Origin: JAFDBW01 sp963825575
GTDB lineage: Bacteria; Desulfobacterota; Desulfuromonadia; Desulfuromonadales; BM103
Direction: 5' to 3'
Assembly: GCA_963825575.1 (NCBI GenBank)
Contig: CAWGUB010000006.1
Span: forward strand, 186,001-250,000
DNA: 64,000 nt
Below the pieces are notes generated by a model, which was given only the letters and a program-made list of their open reading frames with translations, made no database searches and was not told the DNA's origin. Positions 1 to 8,521 of this stretch are shown here, one piece after another (within the stretch, counting starts at the first letter, position 1; every line of letters begins with the position of its first letter). The position numbers and the translations under genes were made by a program.

Positions 1-185
1 AGATCCATGTACCCTTGTACCTGGGGAACGACCAGCTGTACTCGCGCCTCAAGGTCGCTTTGGGTTTGTTTGGCATAGAATTTTTCCAGGGAACGGGAAA
101 AGACCCATGTGACCGCGAGCAGAGCGATCAGTATGATCAACAGGAAGGGGGGGTATATCTGCCAGACAAGTCGTTTGCGTGCCAT
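1..185 (-). CDS. phoR: PhoR-type sensor histidine kinase, N-terminal fragment
   Basis: Only the first 61 codons lie in the window; the gene continues past base 1. The start ATG is at 185 and the protein opens with basic residues (MARKRLVWQ) followed by one strongly hydrophobic segment (about residues 8-28). The sequence after it resembles the start of a periplasmic sensor loop, which fits a PhoR/WalK-type membrane kinase. It lies 42 bases downstream of phoB on the same strand, the usual phoB-phoR order, so it is probably the partner kinase. No catalytic domain is visible, so the assignment rests on the membrane segment and the neighbour. Confidence 0.7.
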   Translation of the reverse strand, partial: MARKRLVWQIYPPFLLIILIALLAVTWVFSRSLEKFYAKQTQSDLEARVQLVVPQVQGYMD

Positions 186-227
186 AGGGGACCAGGTTGT
201 AAGCTGTGAGTTGTTGGTGTGAGAAAA

Positions 228-920
228 CTATTCCTTAAATCGATAACCGACGCCACGGACCGTCTCTATATAGTTTCCACAGACGCCAAGTTTTTTTCTT
301 AACCCGACGATCTGCACATCAACGGCTCTATCCGTCACAGCATAGCCTTCACCGTGCACGGCATCAACAATTTGTGACCGACTAAATACCCACCCCGGGC
401 GTGATGCGAGCAAGGTGAGAATTTTGAACTCGGAATACGTCAACTCGATGCTTTCTCCGGCGACCTCTACCTTGTTGCGCCCCGGATGGATATAAAGCTC
501 GTGAATTTCGATCGGTTGCCTTTGCTCCTGCATGGTCTCCGGGTTTACTCTGCGCCTGAGAACGGCACGAATCCTGGCAAGAAGGACCTGCGAACTGAAG
601 GGCTTCGGAACGTAATCGTCCGCGCCCAGTTCCAGCCCTTTAACGATGTCATGCTCCTCGCCCTTGGCCGTCAACATGATGACCGGGCAGTCTTTTGTCT
701 CAGGCGCAGTGCGCAGTCTTTTGCAAACATCCAGACCATCCATCCCCGGCAGCATCAAATCGAGGAGGATAAGACTCGGGCGAATATCCTTTGCTTTTTT
801 AAAGCCGTCTTCGCCTGTGGTTGCACATTCCACACGGAAGCCCTCCTTGACCAGGTTGAAATGGATCAAAGCTAGGATGTCTTCCTCATCTTCAATGACC
901 AGTATTTTTTCTTTAATCAT
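228..920 (-). CDS. phoB: Phosphate regulon response regulator, OmpR/PhoB family
   Basis: Two-domain DNA-binding response regulator of 230 residues, the usual PhoB length. The receiver domain (about 4-120) has the acidic pair E10-D11, phosphoacceptor D54 in LLDLMLPGMDG, the T of MLTAKG and the conserved lysine in PKPF. The C-terminal winged helix (about 135-228) has the typical RAVDVQIVGLRKKLG and GVGYRF segments. It precedes a PhoR-like kinase gene and sits near a Na/Pi symporter, so phosphate control is the best reading. Within the OmpR family the ligand cannot be proven from sequence alone. Confidence 0.88.
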   Translation of the reverse strand: MIKEKILVIEDEEDILALIHFNLVKEGFRVECATTGEDGFKKAKDIRPSLILLDLMLPGMDGLDVCKRLRTAPETKDCPVIMLTAKGEEHDIVKGLELGADDYVPKPFSSQVLLARIRAVLRRRVNPETMQEQRQPIEIHELYIHPGRNKVEVAGESIELTYSEFKILTLLASRPGWVFSRSQIVDAVHGEGYAVTDRAVDVQIVGLRKKLGVCGNYIETVRGVGYRFKE

Positions 921-1145
921 GTTTTTCTCTATTCTTGATTGTGATGTTTCTCAAGTAGCTACCGGTCGATTGTTAGGATTATATTAAAATACCTGTTTCT
1001 TTTAATATTTGCGATATTTTTGGCAAAAATAACTCGAAAATATAAAAGATTTTCAAAATAAATTAACAAGAACTCTGACCATTCATTAATAGATTGATGG
1101 ATAACTAGGTGCACTAAATAAAAGACCTTAAAGTGAGGAAAGAAA

Positions 1146-1391
1146 ATGATGAATGGATCGGCAATGTCATTGGAAGGATGGATAGAAATTGCAGGAGAGT
1201 GCCCCGATTATGACTGCGACAGGCAGATGTGTTTGGCTTCGACGGGTTCCCTGGCTCCAAGTCATGGTCAGCAGATACGTTACTGTACAACTTGTGACTA
1301 TGATAATTGTCCGATCTATCTGGGCAAGGCATTGCGTTCGAGCCGTACTCAATGCCTGGCTCGCGATTCGATTGTTGATAGTGGAAAGTGA
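1146..1391 (+). CDS. Small cysteine-rich protein of unknown function
   Basis: An 81-residue protein, divergent from phoB. ATG 1146 is preceded by GAGGAAAG at good spacing, and a Rho-independent terminator lies 53 bases after the stop, so it looks like a genuine single-gene transcript. Cysteines form two clusters: CPDYDCDRQMC (about 19-29) and CTTCDYDNCPIY (about 47-58). That could bind zinc or an iron-sulfur centre. No signal peptide or membrane segment is seen. I do not recognise a named family, but similar small proteins with a C..NCPIY motif occur in Geobacter-like genomes from memory. Its place beside phoB may reflect Pho control, which is inference. Confidence 0.65.
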   Translation: MMNGSAMSLEGWIEIAGECPDYDCDRQMCLASTGSLAPSHGQQIRYCTTCDYDNCPIYLGKALRSSRTQCLARDSIVDSGK

Positions 1392-1443
1392 ATAGATTGA
1401 TATTGTGTTGATGTGTTTGATTTTAAGATATATTAGCGGTATG

Positions 1444-1474
1444 GGCGACAGGGCAACGATCTGTCGCCATTTTT
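1444..1474 (+). terminator. Rho-independent terminator after the cysteine-rich gene
   Basis: Perfect 8-bp stem GGCGACAG / CTGTCGCC with a 9-base loop followed by ATTTTTG. It faces the same way as the small cysteine-rich gene and ends its transcript. Confidence 0.8.
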
Positions 1475-1596
1475 GTGGACAATCCCCTAAAAAGTACCTG
1501 CCTCAAAATAGGCAAGGTTCGTCAAGTCTCTTGTGAGTGCTCAAAATCAAAGAGAACCCTTTATGTCTTATCAGCTAAATAATCCCTGCCTTTTGA

Positions 1597-3282
1597 TCAA
1601 GCCGCAACCGAGTCCTCCGCAAAGAGTGCTTCATGCAGGTTGACCGTGTGGTTCTTGATGCGTCGCAGGGCAACAGCCATGTCGCTGAAGGTCAGCGCAG
1701 GCAGGGCACCACATGATCCTTCTTTCATCCGCGCAAGGTGCGCTTTACGAACTTCGTCGGCCAGATCATTGAGTCGGTTGGCCTCGTCGTAAATTTTGCG
1801 CATACTGCTCACATCTTCATCGTTGAAGGCATGGCAGACCAGGGTGAAGAAGTTGAACACCTCGGAGTGAAAGTTGCGCAGGTCTTTCCAGCCTTCGGCG
1901 CTGAAGTCTAGTTCGTGCTTATCAAGCCGTTTCATGTAGGTACAGAAGGAATAGGCGTAGTCGGCAATCGACTCAAGTTCATCGGCTGCCCGGACATAGT
2001 TTAAAGCCCTGTCCGACTGGACCGAGCTGGTGCCACCGGATTGCATCAGTGTGACGGTGAAGCTTGTTATTTCATGTTGCATGACATCGGTTTCCGCTTC
2101 GATCTCCTTCACCCTGCGGTAGAGGCGGTCGCGCCCCTTGATATCGCGCTGCAGATAGTCAACCGCGTTGGCCAGGGCCTCTTGAACACCGATCTGCATT
2201 CGCTTGAGCTCTTCGAAAACCATCGAGATACCCATGGCTACCGGCATGGTACCGGGAGCACCGATATACTTGAAGGCCCCTTTCTCAGCACCTGCCTTCT
2301 CCGGGACCATTTTAGTGACGAGTCTGGCCAGGTAGTTGAGGAATGGCAGCATCACGATCGTGGCGGTCACATTAAAGAAGGTGTGCGCCATGGCGATATG
2401 GGCAGCGATATAGGGGCGATTGCCGCCGTCATCGACAAAGCTTGAAAGGCCCGGGACAAAGGTCTCGATCATATCGACGTAGGTTGAGAAGATGGATACT
2501 ATGATGAGAACTCCCAGGACATTGAACACCGTGTGGGCCATCGCCGCTCGCCGGGCAGCAATGCTCCCGCCGATCGCGGCAAACTGGGCAGTGATGGTGG
2601 TGCCGATGTTTTCACCCATAACCAGCGCAACGGCCGTGTATAGCGGGATGGCGCCGGTTAAAGCCAGCGCAATGGTAATGCCGAGCATAGCCGAGCTGCT
2701 CTGGATAATCATGGTCATCATGCAACCGATTGCAACGCAACCGAGGATACTCAGCAGAGTCTGAGCATCAAGGCTAAGCATGAGGTTCATGAAGCCTTCG
2801 TCTTTACGCAGAGGCTTGAAGGCATCACTCATGATCTCCAGACCGAAGAAAATCATACCCAGTGCGACGAGCACCTTGGCGGTTGCCGAGATTCGGTCGT
2901 TTTTCGAAAAAAGCATCGGGAAGACGCCAATGGCGATGAGCAGCAGGCCGTACTTGCCGACTTTGACTGCCAGAATCCAGCCCGTGATAGTGGTGCCGAT
3001 GTTGGCTCCGAGTATGACCCCTATCGCCTGGGATAACTGCATGAGCCCGGCATTGCTCAGACCGACGACCATAACGGTTGTGATCGACGATGACTGGACA
3101 AAACATGTGACAACCAGGCCGACGATGACTGCCAGAAAACGGTTTGTAGTGACAGATGAGATTGCTTTGCGGATCAGGCCGCCCGAGAGCGATTGCAGGC
3201 TGTCGGAGAGGTACTTCATGCCGAGAATAAAAATCCCGAGACCGCCAACTGCTGTATAACCCATTGCGAAAGGTTCGATCAT
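1597..3282 (-). CDS. Na/Pi cotransporter family protein with PhoU-like C-terminus
   Basis: Predicted sodium-dependent inorganic phosphate symporter (NptA/PNaS family), 561 residues. The membrane half carries the two family repeats, each with a QSSS motif (QSSSITTVMVVGL and QSSSAMLGITIAL) and an accompanying GANIGTT or GENIGTT segment. The soluble C-terminal part, from about residue 340, is helical with PhoU-like spacing. An AAGGA site precedes ATG 3282. It lies downstream of the phoB locus and has a candidate PhoB box 63 to 89 bases upstream of its start, so induction in low phosphate is likely. Substrate specificity is inferred from the family. Confidence 0.88.
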   Translation of the reverse strand: MIEPFAMGYTAVGGLGIFILGMKYLSDSLQSLSGGLIRKAISSVTTNRFLAVIVGLVVTCFVQSSSITTVMVVGLSNAGLMQLSQAIGVILGANIGTTITGWILAVKVGKYGLLLIAIGVFPMLFSKNDRISATAKVLVALGMIFFGLEIMSDAFKPLRKDEGFMNLMLSLDAQTLLSILGCVAIGCMMTMIIQSSSAMLGITIALALTGAIPLYTAVALVMGENIGTTITAQFAAIGGSIAARRAAMAHTVFNVLGVLIIVSIFSTYVDMIETFVPGLSSFVDDGGNRPYIAAHIAMAHTFFNVTATIVMLPFLNYLARLVTKMVPEKAGAEKGAFKYIGAPGTMPVAMGISMVFEELKRMQIGVQEALANAVDYLQRDIKGRDRLYRRVKEIEAETDVMQHEITSFTVTLMQSGGTSSVQSDRALNYVRAADELESIADYAYSFCTYMKRLDKHELDFSAEGWKDLRNFHSEVFNFFTLVCHAFNDEDVSSMRKIYDEANRLNDLADEVRKAHLARMKEGSCGALPALTFSDMAVALRRIKNHTVNLHEALFAEDSVAA

Positions 3283-3344
3283 TTCATAAATCCTTTAAGA
3301 TTATTTTCTCTCAATTGAGATCAAGAGTCCTGATGATTTGCGGC

Positions 3345-3371
3345 TGTTTAGTATTTGTTAGATTTGTGTTA
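3345..3371 (-). promoter_or_regulatory. Candidate PhoB box (three 11-bp repeats)
   Basis: On the plus strand TGTT begins at 3345, 3356 and 3367, exactly 11 bases apart (TGTTTA, TGTTA, TGTTA); read on the minus strand this gives TAACA/TAAACA repeats upstream of the symporter start at 3282. Direct repeats with an 11-bp period are the hallmark of PhoB and PhoP boxes. The match is by period and rough consensus only. Confidence 0.45.
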
Positions 3372-3582
3372 GGAGTCTGCCTTTTTCCACCTCATGAGTA
3401 AATAAAATAATGAGCAATTCGATGAATATGGCCTCCCTCTTATAAAAGGATTCTCAGTTGCGGGGATTTGCTGCTGTCTGTATTGGAATTGCCCTGAAGA
3501 TTGTTGCAGAAAAAAGGTGACTGAAGCCTGTTCGCCTGACCATTCAGGAGGGCTGATCTACTGGTGCAGTGTTGGATTATGT

Positions 3583-3618
3583 AAAAAAAGACCTGCTGAG
3601 ATGAGGCTCACAGCAGGT
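3583..3618 (-). terminator. Terminator of the PAP2 operon
   Basis: Read on the minus strand: ACCTGCTG / CAGCAGGT stem with a 12-base loop followed by a run of seven T. It lies 43 bases after the PAP2 stop codon. Confidence 0.8.
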
Positions 3619-3660
3619 TGATTGCAATATATACTTGAGAGTGTTGCGGCGAGTTGCTAT

Positions 3661-4219
3661 TTAAACGATGTAGCTGGCGACGCTGAGACCAATACCCCCG
3701 CCCAGAATAGCCCCTACCAGCACATCCGTTGGATAATGCAGGCCAAGAAAAACCCGTGACAAGCCAATCAGAATAGCAATGATCAGGTAAAGGTAGCTGA
3801 GTACAGGGCTACCGATGAACAGCGCCCCCCAAACCGCAAAAGCTGTCATCGTGTGTCCGGAAGGGAAAGAAAATTTATCCGGCGGTGTCATCAGGCACGT
3901 CAAAGCGTTCCACGTCTCAAAGGGACGCGGTCGTCCGATCAGGTTTTTTACACATATGAAAAGCAGAACTGACGAATGCAACCGCCAGAGCGGCTGAGAA
4001 AGCGACCTGACGAAGATGATAGTCATTGAAGGCCAGAAGGAATATTGCGGTGCTGATCCAGAGCGGACCGTCACCCAAACGACTGGCAACTTTGAACAGC
4101 CACGTTACCCATGGAAAGTTTCGCAAGGAACAGAAACGTTCCATTAACATGGCTTCATAGGTCGTGATCTGGCTCGCATAAATTTGTGACAGGTTTTTTA
4201 GTGATGCGTTACGATTCAT
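3661..4219 (-). pseudogene. PAP2 family lipid phosphatase, frameshifted as read
   Basis: Membrane-bound type 2 phosphatidic acid phosphatase family. The N-terminal part (MNRNASLKN to AVAFVS) and the C-terminal part lie in two frames; dropping one base near 3970-3980 joins them as AVAFVSSVLLF and gives 186 codons with stop. The family signature is complete in the second part: KNLIGRPRP, FPSGHTMTAF and SRVFLGLHYPTD (K-x6-RP, PSGH, SR-x5-H-x3-D), with several membrane segments between. It follows the glycosyltransferase gene on the same strand. The intact motifs make a sequence error or a very recent change likelier than an old pseudogene. Substrates in this family range from phosphatidate to undecaprenyl pyrophosphate, so the lipid is not decided. 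Confidence 0.8.
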
Positions 4220-4321
4220 AATACCACTCTATGCGGGAGGATGTTTGAATCGAGTCTATAGGCAGAATGTAAGGTATAGGTTCAAGTCCGGTTGCTTTTT
4301 TATAAAAAGTGATTGGTATTA

Positions 4322-5515
4322 TCAGGCCGCCGAACGGTTCGCCTGTGCCATTCTTGCCGGTTCTGCTTGAGGTCTGGTCGCCAACTCAAGGTAGCGATTG
4401 CGCATGCCGCCCATGATTTTCTGCCATGTGCAGCTCTCGGCATAAGCTCGGGCCTGTCGACCCATCTTAGTCATAAGCCTGTGATGATTGACAATCTCCC
4501 TGACCGCGTCCGCCAATGATTCCGGAGATATTTCGTCAACCAGGAGACCAGTGTGCCGGTCCTTGACGATATCTTTCGGCCCCTGAACATTATAGGCAAT
4601 AACGGGCAACCCTGAGGCCATCGCTTCCAGGACGACATTGCCGAAGGTTTCGCTCAGAGATGGAAAAACGAAAAGGTCGCTGGATGCATACATGGTCGCC
4701 AACTCTTCTCCATAACGATAGCCGGCAAAGATCACTCTTGGCAGCTGTTTTGCTTCAAGCCGTGTCCGCAGTGGACCGTCGCCGATCAAAAGCAGGTGAC
4801 AGTTGTCGAAACTGGCAAGTTCCTGCCATGCATCGAACAACATTTCGAGGTTCTTCTCGTTGGCGAGTCGGCCGGCATAGGAAAGCAGGATGTCATCAGG
4901 CCCGACGCCAAGTAAGTTGCGAATTTCATAGTCCCGCTTGCCGGGATTAAAAAGATAATTGTCGACGCCTCGACTCCAGATGCCGACGTTGTTGAACCCT
5001 TTTGTTTCGATCATTTGTCTGGTCGAATTGGATGGACATAAGGTGGCCAGTGTATTGTTGTGAAACCAGCGCAGGTAACGCCAGCATAACGATTCCAGAA
5101 AATGGACATTGTAGGTCTGCAGGTACTGGGGAGAAGTTGGTATGGTAGGAGCTGACAACCGGTAGCCTCAGGCGTTTTGCAGCACGCAGTGTTGCCCAGC
5201 CGAGCGGTCCCTCTGTGGCAATATGGACCAAGTTCAGGACAAAAGTCGCTCAATGCTCTTTCAACCATGCCGACGGTAGACCATTGGCAAGAACCACCTC
5301 TTTGTAAAATGGCAGGGCAAGGGACACGCCATTCACGTTTTTCCACGTGGGACGGGAGCGGTACGGAATTTTGATCGTAGCTCGGTAGCAGAAGCTGAAC
5401 CCGGTCGCCCTGTTCGGAGCAATGGCGAACCAGGTGGTCGAGAGTTCTGGAGACGCCGTTGACCTGGGGAAAGTAGGTTTCGGTGAGCCAGGCTGATGCG
5501 AAGATTTCGACTCAT
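4322..5515 (-). pseudogene. GT4 family glycosyltransferase, several frameshifts as read
   Basis: The protein can be read across three frames from ATG 5515: MSR-IFASAWLTETYFPQVNGV (about residues 1-20), then VSLALPFYKEVVLANG, VERALSDFCPEL, VHIATEGPLGW, VVSSYHTNF and an uninterrupted second half from about 5158 to 4322. Four extra bases (in AAA, AAAAA, GG and CCCC runs) and one missing base (GGC for GGCC) restore one frame of 397 codons with stop, normal for this family. The donor-binding half has SETFGNVVLEAMASGLPVIA, the E-x7-E motif. The N-terminus resembles glycosyltransferases that use diacylglycerol (SqdX, AgT types), which would suit the neighbouring phosphatase, but this is inference. 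Its start overlaps the restored stop of the kinase upstream. Confidence 0.82.
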
Positions 5516-6735
5516 CTGTTTGTCCGTGGAACTGATATCAATTTTTCTGACTGGTGCGGAAAGACAGACCCGAAATGAGCTGCCGTGACCGGGCGCACTC
5601 TCGACACTGACCTCACCACCCATCGCCTTACTCAATATGCTGACCGCATGCAATCCGATGCCGCTGCCTCTGACGTTGTTCTGGTGTTGTGCGGAACGGA
5701 AAAATGGTTCGAAGATGTGTTGCTGATCCTCCAGGGAAATGCCGGGGCCATGGTCTTTAACAATCAACTCCAGATGACCTCTTTGGTGACTGCAGACCAG
5801 GGTGATGATCTGATCTCTCGGACCGTATTTGATTGCATTGTCAACCAGAGCCGAAAGAATAATTTTCAAGGCGGTACGATTCAGATTGACGAATTCCTGG
5901 ACTGATCTCCTTGACGTGGTTCAACGTCATGAACTTCTCTTTCGCGGGGGCCTTGTACACCCTGATAATTTCGTCGATCAGCTGGTCTGCGTCGAAGGCC
6001 TCTGGTCTGCAACGATACCCCACCGTCTTCGACCTGGCGAATCAAAAGGACTTCTTCCGCAAGGGTCTGGAGATAGTTGGAACTGCGATATATGGCATCC
6101 CTGCAGGCTTGGAACTCTGCTGACATCCGGGTCTTGTGCAGCAGTTCTGTATACCCGTTGAGGATCAACAACTGGTTACGCAGTTCATGAAAGAGCAGGT
6201 GATGTAGATCGAGAGCTTGCTGCTCCTTGTTGCGCAACACCTTGATCCGGTCTTCCAAGTCAAGTGTCTGGCGTCGGCGCCGGATCAGGTTGTCAGCCTG
6301 CAAAAGAACCTCGCGTATCGAATAAGGCTTGGGTAGAAAGGCATCGGCACCGAGCTCGAGCCCACGATACTTGTCTTGCGGAGAGTTCAGTGCCGTGAGC
6401 ATGATGACCGGGATGCCGGCGACGCTAGTGTCTGGATGTTGCCGGAGTAGTTTACAGACCTCCCAACCGTCAAGGTCGGGAAGCATAATGTCGAGCAGGA
6501 CCAGATCCGGATTTTCGCTGCCAATGGCGCGACAGGCGGTAAGACCATCTTCGGCTTGCAAAACTTCGTATCCCGCATTTTGCAGGGAGTGTACGAGAAG
6601 CTCGAGGATCTCTGCCTCGTCTTCCACAACCAGCACCCTCCCGGAAATCTCCGGTGTCTTAACCGGCTCTTGAGCCTGCCGGGCTGTCTCATCTGCCGGC
6701 TTCGACTCGTTTGCCAGGGTACGTGAGCTAACCAT
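5512..6735 (-). pseudogene. Response regulator fused to C-terminal histidine kinase, frameshifted as read
   Basis: A receiver domain (about residues 30-150: VVEDEAEILELL, LLDIMLPDLDG, KPYS) is followed by a kinase with H-box FHELRNQLLILNGYTELL and an ATPase domain (DNAIKYGP, DHGPGI, GSGIGLHAV). Three single-base length changes split it: a GGGG run near 6015-6020, a CC near 5899-5901 and an AAAAA run near 5541-5545. Removing one base at each gives one frame of 407 codons with stop, ending in a TGA that overlaps the glycosyltransferase ATG. Translation starts at ATG 6735, which overlaps the TAG of a small upstream gene (ATGGTTAG). The order receiver-then-kinase is that of an intermediate phosphorelay protein, not a membrane sensor. 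Confidence 0.8.
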
Positions 6736-6844
6736 TACCGTATCGCTCGACCAGCTTACTCGCAGTACGCACGGTTTGCCGATAATTGATAACACCAATA
6801 GCGATTAACACGAAAAGCCATAAAATCATCATTAAGTAGTTCAT
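6728..6844 (-). CDS. Small single-span membrane protein (38 aa)
   Basis: A short gene not usually called: ATG 6844 is preceded by GGAGAG seven bases upstream on the minus strand. The protein starts MNYLMMILWLFVLIAIGVIN, one membrane span, then a basic tail ending ERYGNG. Its TAG overlaps the ATG of the response regulator-kinase in ATGGTTAG, so the two are probably translationally coupled. The kinase has no membrane segment of its own, so this peptide could be an anchor or sensor partner for it. That role is inference. Confidence 0.55.
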   Translation of the reverse strand: MNYLMMILWLFVLIAIGVINYRQTVRTASKLVERYGNG

Positions 6845-7139
6845 CGTTCTCTCCAATCTCTGTTGAGATACTCAGGATAATGGCATTGAAATGTTTCGAT
6901 TTTATTATGAAATCAAGGATTTTATGTTAATTGTTAAGTTGCAGGGTTCGGATAAAGTTGGTGTCAACAGATATAAAATCTTTTATGGTAGATGCGCGAG
7001 AATTGACCGGTCCTGGTCATTGTGACTTCCGGCCCTAGGGTTTTGACTCTGATCATTTAGATACGAGGGGATTGGCAAAATTGCGTGCTATAATTTACGG
7101 TGTGGTATCTATGGGCCTTACATTTTGTGGGATCTGGTC

Positions 7140-7841
7140 ATGTTCTTCGAATCGCCGTTGTTCGGAAATTACGAAATAGACATCCTGGTCAAACTGATCC
7201 TTGCCGCTGTTGCCGGCGGACTGGTCGGGCTTGAACGGGAAAGGCACGGTCGACCGGCTGGCCTGCGGACCAACATCCTGGTCTCCGTGGGCGCCTGTGC
7301 CATGATGATTATCTCCGAAGCTTTTTACCTCAAGTACGGCATGCTGAACGCCGAGTCCGCAGTTCGTTTCGACCCATCGCGGGTTGCCGCCCAGATTGTT
7401 ACCGGGATCGGCTTCCTCGGCGCCGGTGTGATACTCAAGGAGGGAGTGTCCGTGCGCGGTCTGACGACCGCCGCAAGCCTCTGGGTTGTGGCCAGTCTGG
7501 GTATGGCCTTTGGTATGGGGCACTTCACACTCGGAGCCATAACTACCGCACTGGTCCTGGCCAGCCTGGTTTTCCTCAAGAAGCTCGACCCGCTGATGAA
7601 AAAGGACCGTTACCTGACACTGACGGTCACCGCTGAGAAGCGCATGGAACTCTATGATGAATTACAGCAGATCTGCGACGAGCATGGCCTGAGGGTTTCT
7701 GACCTCAGCTCAAACGTTGATCTTGTCAATGATGAGATTTTTTTCCAGATGATTATCACCCAGCAGCAGAAACGGGTCGGCCGGGAACTGACCCGTGCAA
7801 TTCTGCAGCTCAATGGGATCAGGAAAGTCCACTACCATTAG
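7140..7841 (+). CDS. MgtC/SapB family inner-membrane protein
   Basis: Predicted MgtC family protein. Hydrophobic segments fill the first about 140 residues and contain the family signature GGLVGLERERHGRPAGLRTN and, later, GIGFLGAGVIL and GLTTAASLWVVA. The soluble C-terminal domain (about 150-233) is ACT-like. ATG 7140 has a GGGA eight bases upstream; a TTG at 7125 would add five residues. MgtC proteins are tied to growth at low magnesium and, in some bacteria, to phosphate balance and membrane potential. It is a single gene, divergent from the kinase-glycosyltransferase operon. Confidence 0.85.
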   Translation: MFFESPLFGNYEIDILVKLILAAVAGGLVGLERERHGRPAGLRTNILVSVGACAMMIISEAFYLKYGMLNAESAVRFDPSRVAAQIVTGIGFLGAGVILKEGVSVRGLTTAASLWVVASLGMAFGMGHFTLGAITTALVLASLVFLKKLDPLMKKDRYLTLTVTAEKRMELYDELQQICDEHGLRVSDLSSNVDLVNDEIFFQMIITQQQKRVGRELTRAILQLNGIRKVHYH

Positions 7842-7942
7842 ACCGTCTCATTCAATCTGTCGCCGGCGACATCTTGGCCTTTACAGCCCCGGGGGGATTG
7901 TAATAGACTGCCACTTCAATCCAATGTAATGGAGGTGTTCTC

Positions 7943-8380
7943 ATGTCAGTCAACAAGGCAATTCTGGTCGGTAACCTGGGTAAAGACCCCGAACTCCGGT
8001 ACACTCCTTCGGGAACCGCGGTCTGTACTTTCTCCCTGGCGACAACCGATCGTTTCAAGAACAAACAGGGGGAGCAGCAGGAACGGACCGAGTGGCACAA
8101 TATCGTGGTCTGGGCCGGGCTGGCCGAGATCTGCGGCAAATACCTGACCAAGGGGAAGCAGGTCTATATCGAGGGGCGGATTCAGAACCGCTCGTACGAC
8201 GATCGCGATGGCAACAAGCGTTACATCACCGAGATTGTCGCCAACGAGATGCAGATGCTCAGCCGTGCCGGCGAGCAGGGCGGCGGAGGCGGTGGCGGCC
8301 GACCGGCAGCGTCTGCTGAAGAGCCTTCGCAGGGTTCCCAGGAGCCGCCATTCAATCCGGATGACGATATTCCGTTCTAG
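7943..8380 (+). CDS. ssb: Single-stranded DNA-binding protein
   Basis: 145 residues with the OB-fold start SVNKAILVGNLGKDPELRYT, a WHNIVVWAGLAEICGKYL segment and a glycine-rich linker (about 112-125). It ends in the acidic tip DDDIPF, which binds replication and repair partners. GGAGG lies nine bases before ATG 7943, and a terminator follows. It coats single-stranded DNA in replication, recombination and repair. Confidence 0.96.
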   Translation: MSVNKAILVGNLGKDPELRYTPSGTAVCTFSLATTDRFKNKQGEQQERTEWHNIVVWAGLAEICGKYLTKGKQVYIEGRIQNRSYDDRDGNKRYITEIVANEMQMLSRAGEQGGGGGGGRPAASAEEPSQGSQEPPFNPDDDIPF

Positions 8381-8409
8381 GTACTACCAGTCTAAATATG
8401 TAATTGTTG

Positions 8410-8441
8410 CGGGCAGGGTCGACAGGCTTTGCCCGTTTTTA
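8410..8441 (+). terminator. Terminator after ssb
   Basis: Inverted repeat CGGGCA / TGCCCG separated by a 14-base loop (8416-8429), followed by TTTTT. It is 30 bases after the ssb stop codon and faces the same way. Confidence 0.7.
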
Positions 8442-8521
8442 TTCCTGTGCTTTTCACATTTGCGCAGCAAGGCCGTTTCTGGTAAGTTTGTTGCTGCTGA
8501 TTTTACTGGATGGGGAATGCC

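Larger units (their letters stand above)
3283..3660. other. Intergenic region between Na/Pi symporter and PAP2 gene
   Basis: This 378-base gap holds the symporter promoter region with a candidate PhoB box (3345-3371) and, at its far end, the terminator of the PAP2 operon (3583-3618). No supported reading frame was seen between them. Confidence 0.6.

Noticed and set aside
5240..5250. In-frame TGA in one reading of the glycosyltransferase as a possible second selenocysteine codon
   Set aside because: The natural reading passes through another frame here (VERALSDFCPEL), so the TGA is a result of a frameshift, and no Cys is expected.
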